Source of the DNA: Solobacterium sp.
Lineage (GTDB): Bacteria; Bacillota_I; Bacilli_A; Erysipelotrichales; Erysipelotrichaceae
Reading direction: 5' to 3'
Assembly (NCBI GenBank): GCA_017419465.1
Contig: JAFOLE010000039.1
Location: 1-5,618, forward strand
Length of the DNA stretch: 5,618 nucleotides
In this document: one piece after another, positions 1 through 5,618 of the stretch
Position numbering within the stretch: the stretch's first letter is position 1
How the letters are laid out: every line of letters starts with the position of its first letter
The notes under the pieces: generated by a model
Databases searched by the model: none
What the model saw: only the letters and a program-made list of their open reading frames with translations
What the model was told of the DNA's origin: nothing
Program-made: the position numbers and the translations under genes

Positions 1-141
1 ATGTCCGTCGCCATGCGCAGAAATGATGAACCCATGGGATATCCCCGTGATTATGAAGATGAAAATGTATCGATCAAGGTCGTGAAGCTTATCCAGAGTT
101 ATACCGACATCGTCAGGAGGACCGTATGGCTGGAGCACTGA
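1..141 (+). CDS. 3' end of an unidentified upstream gene (partial)
   Basis: An open frame runs from the first base to a TGA at 139-141, giving the last 46 residues of a protein. The Met codons at 1, 13 and 34 have no visible ribosome-binding site, so this is read as the tail of a longer gene that enters from the left; this is inference. The tail is hydrophilic and charged (PRDYEDEN at residues 15-22), then forms a likely amphipathic helix (IKVVKLIQSYTDIVRRTVW, residues 25-43). I do not recognise the family. It overlaps the next gene by 16 bases, and the next gene's ribosome-binding site lies inside it, which implies translational coupling and membership of the same operon. By context it may be another glycan-assembly enzyme such as a glycosyltransferase, but nothing in the visible residues proves this. 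Confidence 0.6.
   Translation: MSVAMRRNDEPMGYPRDYEDENVSIKVVKLIQSYTDIVRRTVWLEH
115..120 (+). promoter_or_regulatory. Ribosome-binding site AGGAGG for the large membrane protein
   Basis: A full AGGAGG lies 5 bases upstream of the ATG at 126, inside the end of the preceding open frame. It supports this ATG as the start and indicates coupling to translation of the upstream gene. Confidence 0.75.
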
Positions 142-2345
142 GTTTTCTTGCGTCGGGATGGGAAGGGTTTGGCTATTACTTCTCCCACTGGAATTCCGAT
201 CCGTTTTCCATCGGCTGCGTGATCGTACTGGCACTGGTACTGTCCGGCTATTTCTACGGCTGCATTTTCCGCAATCTGGTAAAGCCGCTTAAGAATATCG
301 ACTGCACGCTGATCGGTATCTGCTTTATCCTTGCGGTGTTTCAGGCGCTTGTCTTCTTCCTGATCGCGACTGCAGGCAGCACAAACATTGCCTATATTGC
401 CATGGCAGTGATTCTGTTACTGCCGCTGCCGCTGTGCCTGTTTACCTGGTCGAGTGTGATTCCCGCAAAACGGCATCTGTTCTCGCTGGTGCTCGGCATT
501 GCGATCACGGCGGTTCTCGTTCATGGATCCATGAACCTCAATACCAACAACATCTACTTTGACTCGATCACCTATCTCTCCGAAGTGGTGGAAAGCTCGC
601 GGAATGCGGTCTTCGGACGCATGGTATTCCCGGGCGGCTACATCCGCTTCCGGATGGACCCGCTTCATGACTATACCGGCTACTATTACTTCTGGGGCAT
701 TCTGCTTCGCTGGGCCGTCAATCTCTTTGACTTCAAGGGTCTGGTTACACCGATCTATATCTGGGGCGCAACCGTTCTCTACGGAATGATGCTGGAAATG
801 CTGGCGGTAAGCAGTGCGTGTGCACTGTACCGTGACAAGGCATGGAAGGGCGTGATCTTCACGGTCCTGTTCATGGCGCCGTTCTTTACCAACTACTTCA
901 ATACGACACTGGCATTCTTTGGAAATACGATCCGTACCGTCATCATCGGCACGGCGCTTCTCATCGTGTATCTCATCCTGCGGTACACGAAGAATGCACG
1001 GCTGTTCTTCCCGTTAATGGTGGTGTACTATGCCGCACTCAATGTCAGTTCGTCCAGTCTCTTCCTGATTGCCATGATTACGACAGGGCTGTTCTTCTCA
1101 CTGACATATGCAGGGGAGACCGACTGGAAGCGGTGGGCGGGATTTATCCTGACCTTACTGCCGTTAGTGCATATGGCAATGGCAGTCGTCATGGATCCCG
1201 ATCTTGGCTACTTCGTCCCGCTCGGCGTCTCGGTCGCGGTGATTGCGGTCATTATTCTTGTCGCATGGCTGCTTCGAAACAAGCTGGAGCTTGTAAACAA
1301 GGGCTTCCGGCTGCTGCTGCCGGCCGCATTTGTGATTCTGATCGTTCTCTCGTTCCTGAAACGGAACGGCGACTACGGTTATGCCTACTTCTTCCGAAGC
1401 AGTTCGCTCGATGACATGACGGTCAATATGACCAGTCATCTGAGCGGTTCGGAGCTGATCCGCAATATCATCTTCTATGCGGCTGCGCTCGGAATGCTGG
1501 TGAACTTCAAATTCCAGACGAAATACAAGCTGTTCCTGCTCTGCATCATTGCGCTGTTTATCAACCCGCTGGTTCAGCCGGCGATCTCTTCCTTCCTTAC
1601 GGCAGGGGTATACAGCCGTGTCTTTGACCTTCTGACCAATCCGTTCACACTGAGCTTCATTCTGTTCAGTCTGGAACACATCGTTAAGGTCAAGCCGGTC
1701 GGTCTTGTCGTGACGGCGGTTCTCTGTGCGGTCATGGCAAAGTTTGGCTATGATACGCTGACAACACCGTATTCCAAGGCACTTACCGTCGGAACGGAAG
1801 AAAACTGGAACTGGGAAGCCAAGGTCACCCAGGACTCCTATGATGTTTATGAATATATCAATAACGCCGTCAGTACCGATGACTTCAGTCTGACGGAACG
1901 TGACAAGGATAACCGTGCCGTCATCCTGTCGCAGGATTCCGGTCTGAAGGGATATGTTGGCGGCATTGAAATGGCCTTTACGACTGAGGACTATCGCGCA
2001 GCACTGGCAGATCAGAAAACGAACAAACTGTCCGAACGGATGATCACCCTGATGTATCCGGACCGCCGGTATACGGAGGATGACCTCGGTGATGTCGGAG
2101 ACTATTCCAAGCTGGGCGATCTCTTTATCGACAGTAAAGCGGATTATGTGGTAATTAATAATACGCTTGCGGTATGGGATGAGCGCGGCTGGTATGCAAA
2201 GCCGTATGATGAACTGGTAAACAAAGGCATGTGCACCAAGGTGTTTGAAAATGAAACCTGGGCAATCCTGCGCATGAACCATGATTATGAACCGGCCGGC
2301 AAACACAATGACCGGTACTGGGTCCATAAGTACGAGGAAGAATAA
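126..2345 (+). CDS. Large polytopic membrane protein, GT-C-like glycosyltransferase candidate
   Basis: This 739-residue integral membrane protein has roughly 14-17 hydrophobic segments between residues 29 and 540. Clear ones lie near 29-48, 60-83, 87-107, 117-135, 207-231, 267-285, 362-382, 396-410 and 523-540. A soluble tail follows from about 545 to 739. The long loop after the 117-135 helix holds FDSITY (146-151) and later MDPLHDY (177-183). Acidic residues in an early extracellular loop are typical of GT-C glycosyltransferases, which use polyprenyl-phosphate sugars, so D147 is a candidate catalytic residue (inference). The tail motifs ADYVVINN (672-679) and WAILRM (712-717) resemble the C-terminal soluble domains of such proteins. 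No exact family is recognised; a polymer ligase or other polytopic envelope protein is possible. The neighbouring GT2 and DUF2304 genes fit a donor-making partner role. AGGAGG at 115-120 supports the start. Confidence 0.8.
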   Translation: MAGALSFLASGWEGFGYYFSHWNSDPFSIGCVIVLALVLSGYFYGCIFRNLVKPLKNIDCTLIGICFILAVFQALVFFLIATAGSTNIAYIAMAVILLLPLPLCLFTWSSVIPAKRHLFSLVLGIAITAVLVHGSMNLNTNNIYFDSITYLSEVVESSRNAVFGRMVFPGGYIRFRMDPLHDYTGYYYFWGILLRWAVNLFDFKGLVTPIYIWGATVLYGMMLEMLAVSSACALYRDKAWKGVIFTVLFMAPFFTNYFNTTLAFFGNTIRTVIIGTALLIVYLILRYTKNARLFFPLMVVYYAALNVSSSSLFLIAMITTGLFFSLTYAGETDWKRWAGFILTLLPLVHMAMAVVMDPDLGYFVPLGVSVAVIAVIILVAWLLRNKLELVNKGFRLLLPAAFVILIVLSFLKRNGDYGYAYFFRSSSLDDMTVNMTSHLSGSELIRNIIFYAAALGMLVNFKFQTKYKLFLLCIIALFINPLVQPAISSFLTAGVYSRVFDLLTNPFTLSFILFSLEHIVKVKPVGLVVTAVLCAVMAKFGYDTLTTPYSKALTVGTEENWNWEAKVTQDSYDVYEYINNAVSTDDFSLTERDKDNRAVILSQDSGLKGYVGGIEMAFTTEDYRAALADQKTNKLSERMITLMYPDRRYTEDDLGDVGDYSKLGDLFIDSKADYVVINNTLAVWDERGWYAKPYDELVNKGMCTKVFENETWAILRMNHDYEPAGKHNDRYWVHKYEEE

Positions 2346-2346
2346 C

Positions 2347-2352
2347 AGAGGA
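2347..2352 (+). promoter_or_regulatory. Ribosome-binding site supporting a GTG start
   Basis: AGAGGA lies 5 bases before the GTG at 2358, in the 12-base gap after the preceding stop codon. No ATG is available nearby, and the family's N-terminal motif begins at residue 5, so the GTG is well supported. Confidence 0.65.
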
Positions 2353-2357
2353 TTTTT

Positions 2358-3056
2358 GTGAGAACCTTGATTGCGATTCCTGCCTATAACGAGGCGGAAA
2401 ACATAGAGCGGGTCATTCATCACCTGCAGGAAACCCTTCCGGGTTATGACTATGTCATCATCAATGACGGCAGTACGGATAACACGAAGGAAATCTGTCA
2501 GGCGAATCATTTTCCTATGATCGATCAGGCGGTGAATCTGGGGCTTGCCGGTACGTTTCAGTGCGGCATGAAATATGCGCTGTATCACGGCTATGATGCG
2601 GTGATTCAGTTTGACGGCGATGGTCAGCACCGTCCGGAATATATTCCGGAAATGGAACAGAAGATCAGGGAAGGGGCGGACATCGTAATCGGCAGCCGTT
2701 TTGTCACAAAACCGAAGCCTTCCAGCATGCGCATGTTCGGCAGTGATCTGATTCAGTTCTTCACGCGGGTAACCACCGGACAGAAGATCAAGGATCCGAC
2801 ATCCGGCATGCGGATGTATGGAAAGCGCGTCATCCGTGCCATGGCAGAACAGATCAACCTTGCGCCGGAACCGGATACGATCAGTTATCTGATGCGCTGC
2901 GGCGCTAAAGTCGCGGAAGTACAGGTGGAGATGGATGAGCGTATCGCCGGAGAGAGTTATCTTACCGCCTGGCGCAGCGTGCAGTACATGTCCAGCGTCT
3001 GCCTGAGCATCTTGTTTATCGGGGCATTCCGCAAACGGATCCCTCTGGAGGATTAA
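2358..3056 (+). CDS. Family 2 glycosyltransferase, polyprenyl-phosphate sugar synthase type
   Basis: This 232-residue protein has a complete GT-A fold of the dolichol-phosphate-mannose synthase-like group. IAIPAYNEAENI (5-16) opens the nucleotide-binding fold, VIINDGSTDNT (33-43) follows, FDGDGQH (85-91) carries the metal-binding DxD-type motif, and IGSRF (111-115), DPTSGMRMY (146-154) and EPDTI (171-175) complete the conserved core. Such enzymes transfer a sugar from a nucleotide donor to polyprenyl phosphate on the cytoplasmic face of the membrane; the sugar cannot be read from sequence. There is no C-terminal pair of membrane helices, only a mildly hydrophobic end (about 210-224), so membrane attachment may come from the DUF2304 protein encoded 3 bases downstream. 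The start is GTG, 12 bases after the upstream gene. A direct polysaccharide glycosyltransferase is the main alternative. Confidence 0.92.
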   Translation: MRTLIAIPAYNEAENIERVIHHLQETLPGYDYVIINDGSTDNTKEICQANHFPMIDQAVNLGLAGTFQCGMKYALYHGYDAVIQFDGDGQHRPEYIPEMEQKIREGADIVIGSRFVTKPKPSSMRMFGSDLIQFFTRVTTGQKIKDPTSGMRMYGKRVIRAMAEQINLAPEPDTISYLMRCGAKVAEVQVEMDERIAGESYLTAWRSVQYMSSVCLSILFIGAFRKRIPLED

Positions 3057-3059
3057 TCT

Positions 3060-3428
3060 ATGTCATATCGCATACGTATCCTGGTCGCAATCGGCGGAAT
3101 TCTGGTATTCGCATTCATTATTTCCAGCATCCGCCGTTCGAAAATGATGATCGGAGACAGTGTCTTCTGGTTCCTGTTTTCGCTTGCGCTTCTGATTATC
3201 GGTATCTTTCCGGAAATCTTCTTCGCAATTGCCAGAACGCTCCATGTCGCATCCGCATCGAACCTTGCGTATCTCTTCCTGATCGGGCTGTTATTGATCC
3301 GTATTTTCCAGCAGGATCTCAAAATTTCACAGCTTACGACAAAACTGCAGAGACTGGTTCAGAATATGGCCATCTATCAGGCAGACCACTCAGAAGATCG
3401 GAAAGAGACAGATTCTGAACACAAATAA
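3060..3428 (+). CDS. DUF2304 family small membrane protein
   Basis: This 122-residue protein has three hydrophobic segments (about 5-22, 33-52 and 67-83) and then a charged, probably helical or coiled-coil tail (84-122, including QDLKISQLTTKLQRLVQNMA at 89-108). The layout, the FWFLFSLALLIIGIFPE stretch (36-52) and the ASNLAYLF segment (66-73) match the DUF2304 family as I know it. Members are usually encoded beside a GT2 glycosyltransferase and are thought to assist it or anchor it at the membrane; no biochemical role is firmly established. GGAGG at 3047-3051, inside the end of the GT2 gene, sits 8 bases before the ATG, and only 3 bases separate the two genes. It is the last gene of its operon, ending 28 bases before a hairpin terminator. 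Confidence 0.88.
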   Translation: MSYRIRILVAIGGILVFAFIISSIRRSKMMIGDSVFWFLFSLALLIIGIFPEIFFAIARTLHVASASNLAYLFLIGLLLIRIFQQDLKISQLTTKLQRLVQNMAIYQADHSEDRKETDSEHK

Positions 3429-3456
3429 AATTTGAGATCACTTACAGTAACAAAAT

Positions 3457-3486
3457 CGTCAGCCCGGGAAAAGCTGGCGTTTTTTT
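3457..3486 (+). terminator. Rho-independent terminator of the glycan operon
   Basis: CGTCAGC (3457-3463) pairs with GCTGGCG (3473-3479) to give a 7-bp stem with one G-U pair and a 9-base loop, followed directly by seven T (3480-3486). It lies 28 bases after the DUF2304 stop codon. An A-rich stretch (3451-3455) precedes the stem, but there is no matching T-run arrangement strong enough to claim efficient termination on the opposite strand. Confidence 0.88.
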
Positions 3487-3498
3487 AATGCCGTATCA

Positions 3499-3522
3499 GC
3501 TTCTGCGGCAGAAAACCGAAGC
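3499..3522. repeat. Nested inverted repeats, possible operator
   Basis: TTCTGC (3501-3506) and GCAGAA (3508-3513) form a perfect palindrome around G3507. A second pair, GCTTC (3499-3503) and GAAGC (3518-3522), overlaps it and would form a competing hairpin with a 14-base loop. The position, between the terminator of one operon and the first gene of the next, fits a repressor or activator binding site. As RNA, the inner repeat could fold as a 5-bp stem with a 3-base loop. No regulator family can be named from this sequence. Confidence 0.4.
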
Positions 3523-3533
3523 GGATTATCGAA

Positions 3534-4280
3534 ATGAAACAGGGTTCGAATAATGATAAAAAACTGTATAATGTCTCCATGCAGGGATTTCGTAACGAAT
3601 GGAAATACCGTCTTCCGATGACAGATCTGGAAATCATCCAGGCCCGGCTTGAGGCGCTTCTTTCCAATGACCGGCACAGTGACAAACATGGCGGCTATGG
3701 AGTGCACAGCCTGTATTTTGATGATTTCTTTGACTCCTGCGCCAAGGAAAATGACGGCGGAACCGCGGAACGGTTTAAGTACCGCATTCGTTTTTACAAT
3801 ACGTACGAAGGATATCTGAAGCTGGAGCGGAAAGAAAAACTGTTTGGAAGATGTCGGAAGAAGGCATCTCTGCTTACGGAAGAACAGTATGAAGGAATTA
3901 TTTCCGGCAGCGCGGAAGAAGTGTTCTGGAACACAGAAGATCCGTTAATCCGGCAGTTCTGTGTGGATATCATGACAAAGGGATTTGCGCCGAAGGCAAT
4001 TGTAGACTATGAGCGGATTCCGTTTGTGGAGCCTCTCACCAATGTGCGTGTGACGCTGGACCTCAATATTTCCGCATCAAAGGAGGTTGACCGCTTCCTC
4101 GATCTCGATTATCTTAAAATTCCGCTTCAGAAGACAGGGGAACATGTGCTGGAAGTGAAATTTGACGAACTGCTGCCGGGTTATATCAAACAGGCGGTGA
4201 CGGTTCCCTCGATGGTACAGACCGCATTCTCAAAATACTACTTTGCACGCAATCTGATTCAATCCACAGGAGGACTCTGA
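3534..4280 (+). CDS. VTC-domain protein, polyphosphate-polymerase-like
   Basis: This 248-residue protein has no membrane segment and matches the bacterial stand-alone VTC domain, a triphosphate-tunnel fold. Visible hallmarks, in order: NEWKYR (21-26), HSLYFDD (58-64), KYRIRFY (82-88) with the R84-x-R86 pair, LKLERKEK (95-102), VDYER (157-161), VRVTLD (171-176), LEVKFDELLPGYI (206-218) and SKYYFARN (233-240). Alternating basic and acidic residues on these strands are what line the tunnel in the family. In yeast Vtc4 this domain makes polyphosphate from ATP; for the bacterial branch that activity is inferred. It is the first gene of a three-gene operon, 2 bases before the DUF4956 gene. The start is uncertain. 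ATG 3534 has only a weak CGGA upstream, whereas ATG 3579 would begin MQGFRNEWKYR, close to the usual family start. Confidence 0.88.
   Translation: MKQGSNNDKKLYNVSMQGFRNEWKYRLPMTDLEIIQARLEALLSNDRHSDKHGGYGVHSLYFDDFFDSCAKENDGGTAERFKYRIRFYNTYEGYLKLERKEKLFGRCRKKASLLTEEQYEGIISGSAEEVFWNTEDPLIRQFCVDIMTKGFAPKAIVDYERIPFVEPLTNVRVTLDLNISASKEVDRFLDLDYLKIPLQKTGEHVLEVKFDELLPGYIKQAVTVPSMVQTAFSKYYFARNLIQSTGGL
3567..3572 (+). promoter_or_regulatory. Possible -10 box (TATAAT) near the VTC gene start
   Basis: A perfect TATAAT lies 6 bases before the in-frame ATG at 3579. The best upstream partner at usable spacing is TTCGAA (3545-3550, 16-base spacer), which matches the -35 consensus at only three positions. 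If used, transcription would start about at 3579, giving a leaderless or nearly leaderless message. It may equally be chance within coding sequence. Confidence 0.3.
4268..4274 (+). promoter_or_regulatory. Ribosome-binding site AGGAGGA for the DUF4956 gene
   Basis: A strong AGGAGGA sits 8 bases before the ATG at 4283, inside the last codons of the VTC gene. It fixes the start and points to coupled translation. Confidence 0.75.
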
Positions 4281-4282
4281 AC

Positions 4283-4954
4283 ATGGGTTATATCGATATT
4301 ATTATTGACACATTCCGCAGAGCATTTGCGGAATCCGGCATCGCGGTGGTTACGGTACTGACAGTACTGATCATGACCGCATTACTGTCGTTATATGAAT
4401 ATGCCGTATACCGGAATATTTCCCATCGGGCATTCTATAACCGGATGTTCAATATCTGTATTGCGGTGATGCCGTCTCTGATCGCGACGATCATTCTCTG
4501 CTTACAGTCCAATATTGTCATCACGCTCGGTACGATCGGTGCGCTGGCGATCCTGCGTTTCCGTACAGCCGTAAAGGATCCGGTGGATATGCTGTATCTG
4601 TTATGGTCGGTCCATATCGGAATCACCTGCGGAACGCAGCTGTATGTGGTCGCAATCCTGACATCGGCAGCTGTGACGGTTCTTCTGCTTGTGTTTACGA
4701 ATGTGCAGATCGGAAAGAAGCCGTTTGTGGCGGTGATCCGCAGTGCATCCAGGGATCAGGAAGAAGAGATCCTGAATGCGGTGAAATCCGTCACAAAGGC
4801 ATACCGCGTCAAGAGCCGCAATTATACAAAGACCGGGACAGATTATGTAATCGAACTGTCTGTTAAGAATCCTGCGGATCTTACCGCAAAACTCAATGCG
4901 CTGAATATCGAAAAGTATTCTGTCATTGAATATGACAGTGAGGATATCATTTAG
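4283..4954 (+). CDS. DUF4956 family membrane protein
   Basis: This 223-residue protein has four or five membrane segments (about 20-39, 56-75, 78-92, 103-118 and 120-139) and then a cytosol-sized soluble domain (145-223). The family signature is the GALAILRFRTAVKDP stretch (86-100), a Gly-rich membrane segment running into basic residues and a conserved Lys-Asp-Pro. The tail shows alternating strands and helices (FVAVIRS 148-154, EEILNAVK 161-168, DYVIELSVK 187-195, LTAKLNAL 200-207), suggesting a small ferredoxin-like regulatory domain; the fold is inference. DUF4956 genes are often found beside VTC-domain and CotH genes, as here. Its molecular function is not established; a channel, transporter or membrane platform for the VTC protein is plausible. 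It begins 2 bases after the VTC stop and shares one base with the next gene. Confidence 0.9.
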   Translation: MGYIDIIIDTFRRAFAESGIAVVTVLTVLIMTALLSLYEYAVYRNISHRAFYNRMFNICIAVMPSLIATIILCLQSNIVITLGTIGALAILRFRTAVKDPVDMLYLLWSVHIGITCGTQLYVVAILTSAAVTVLLLVFTNVQIGKKPFVAVIRSASRDQEEEILNAVKSVTKAYRVKSRNYTKTGTDYVIELSVKNPADLTAKLNALNIEKYSVIEYDSEDII

Positions 4955-5618
4955 TGTTTCAGAAAAAGAAACAGATCATTCAGATCATACTTGTCATCGG
5001 CGCCCTGCTTGCATGCGCCGGTGTTCTTTGCGTGTCATCACCGAAGGGGAGGCTGAGCAGTCTTAAGATCAGTGAAGAAGAGTATCAGGCGATTCTCGAT
5101 TCCCATACTGTCACGGATACGGAACTTCTCGCAGGACTTCGGCTGAACGGCCGTCCGGTTCTCTGCGATCGGGGAAATGATACGTTTTATTATTCCCTTG
5201 TAAAAAAAGACAATGACCGGACTGATCCACAGGTAACAGTGGACGGTTCCGGTGTTCAGGTCAGGGCCCTGTATCCAACAATCGATGATCAGTTCCTGGA
5301 ATCCAATGGCACGATAAAGCTGCTTGCATATAATGAAACGGCATGCCGGGAATATGCTTTGAAACTGACGAGTCTTCCCATGATTAATGTTAAGACCGAT
5401 AAGGAGTTTTCCAAGGCACATCCTGCCGCATTTACAATGGAACTTTTTGACAATCGGGATGATGCGCAGGTCTATTACAGCGCCTCAACCGGAATCATCC
5501 ATCAGCGCGGCGCCTCTTCCATGTCATTTCCAAAGCAGAGTTATAAAATCAATCTCAAGACCTCCATCGGCAAGGCGGAATCACGTGATCCCAACCTGCT
5601 TGGGCTCCGGGAAAACAA
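4954..5618 (+). CDS. CotH-family kinase, membrane-anchored, 5' part only
   Basis: The open frame starts at GTG 4954, overlapping the DUF4956 stop by one base (TAGTG), and runs off the window after 221 codons. GAGGA at 4940-4944 is the likely ribosome-binding site. The N-terminus has basic residues (KKK at 4-6) and a hydrophobic stretch (8-27), a signal anchor or signal peptide. LLAC at 18-21 could be a weak lipobox, but the hydrophobic run continues past the Cys. Residues 33-140 form a hydrophilic, strand-rich region. The CotH kinase hallmark follows: a Gly-Ile-Ile-His start at 180, then RGASSMSFPKQSYKINL (185-201), then NLLGLREN (214-221), where the family usually continues into Asp-Asp-Trp. 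Spore-coat CotH of Bacillus subtilis is an atypical protein kinase. The catalytic Asp residues lie beyond the edge, so activity cannot be judged. Confidence 0.88.
   Translation, partial: MFQKKKQIIQIILVIGALLACAGVLCVSSPKGRLSSLKISEEEYQAILDSHTVTDTELLAGLRLNGRPVLCDRGNDTFYYSLVKKDNDRTDPQVTVDGSGVQVRALYPTIDDQFLESNGTIKLLAYNETACREYALKLTSLPMINVKTDKEFSKAHPAAFTMELFDNRDDAQVYYSASTGIIHQRGASSMSFPKQSYKINLKTSIGKAESRDPNLLGLREN

Noticed and set aside
842..1414. A 190-codon + strand open frame inside the GT-C-like gene
   Set aside because: It is in another frame of a convincing membrane-protein gene, and the translation has no domain-like pattern.
1164..2630. A 488-codon open frame on the minus strand, opposite the GT-C-like gene and the start of the GT2 gene
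   Set aside because: It spans two well-supported + strand genes, its protein resembles no family and is rich in His, Arg and Ile as expected of an antisense shadow, and no promoter or ribosome-binding site was recognised for it.
3459..3707. Minus-strand open frames of 66-82 codons across the intergenic region and the VTC gene start
   Set aside because: They run through the terminator and the coding start of the VTC gene and show no family features.
5202..5208. A run of seven A in the CotH gene, a potential slippery site or phase-variable tract
   Set aside because: A -1 shift here reaches a TGA at 5214-5216 almost at once, no stimulatory structure is evident, and a seven-base run is too short to argue for phase variation.
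5038..5421. A 127-codon minus-strand open frame opposite the CotH gene
   Set aside because: The + strand frame carries the clear CotH motif; the antisense product shows nothing recognisable.
1..5618. CRISPR arrays, tRNA or rRNA genes, transposases and insertion-sequence ends
   Set aside because: No regularly spaced repeats, RNA-gene signatures, transposase motifs or terminal inverted repeats with target duplications were seen on reading through the window.

Overview
The window looks like a bacterial chromosomal segment, most likely from a Bacillota relative (Erysipelotrichia- or Clostridia-like). Base composition is moderate, gene packing is tight, Shine-Dalgarno sites of the AGGAGG type are clear, two genes start with GTG, and the gene content is typical of Gram-positive gut bacteria. 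The taxonomic placement is inference only. All recognisable genes are on the + strand, and all appear to deal with the cell envelope, surface polymers or phosphate polymers.

Region 1 (1-3486) is the end of an envelope-glycan operon. It holds the 3' end of an unidentified upstream gene (1-141); a 739-residue polytopic membrane protein that resembles a GT-C type glycosyltransferase (126-2345); a cytoplasmic family 2 glycosyltransferase of the polyprenyl-phosphate sugar synthase type (2358-3056); and a small DUF2304 membrane protein (3060-3428). The genes overlap or lie 3-12 bases apart, and a rho-independent terminator follows (3457-3486). A simple working model is that the GT2 enzyme charges a lipid-phosphate carrier with a sugar, DUF2304 anchors or assists it at the membrane, and the large GT-C-like protein transfers that sugar outside the cell.

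Region 2 (3487-3578) is a short intergenic stretch. It has a perfect 13-base palindrome nested in a larger imperfect inverted repeat, and an isolated consensus -10 box (TATAAT) just inside the longest reading of the next gene. It is the only plausible internal promoter/regulatory region in the window.

Region 3 (3534-5618, running off the right edge) is a second operon of three tightly coupled genes: a VTC-domain (polyphosphate-polymerase-like) protein, a DUF4956 membrane protein, and the 5' part of a CotH-family kinase whose GTG start overlaps the preceding TAG stop by one base. The spacing (2 bases, then a 1-base overlap) argues that the three act together. This VTC/DUF4956/CotH module is the most interesting part of the window. 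It links a predicted phosphate-polymer enzyme, a predicted membrane partner and a predicted membrane-anchored kinase, and I know of no settled function for the combination.
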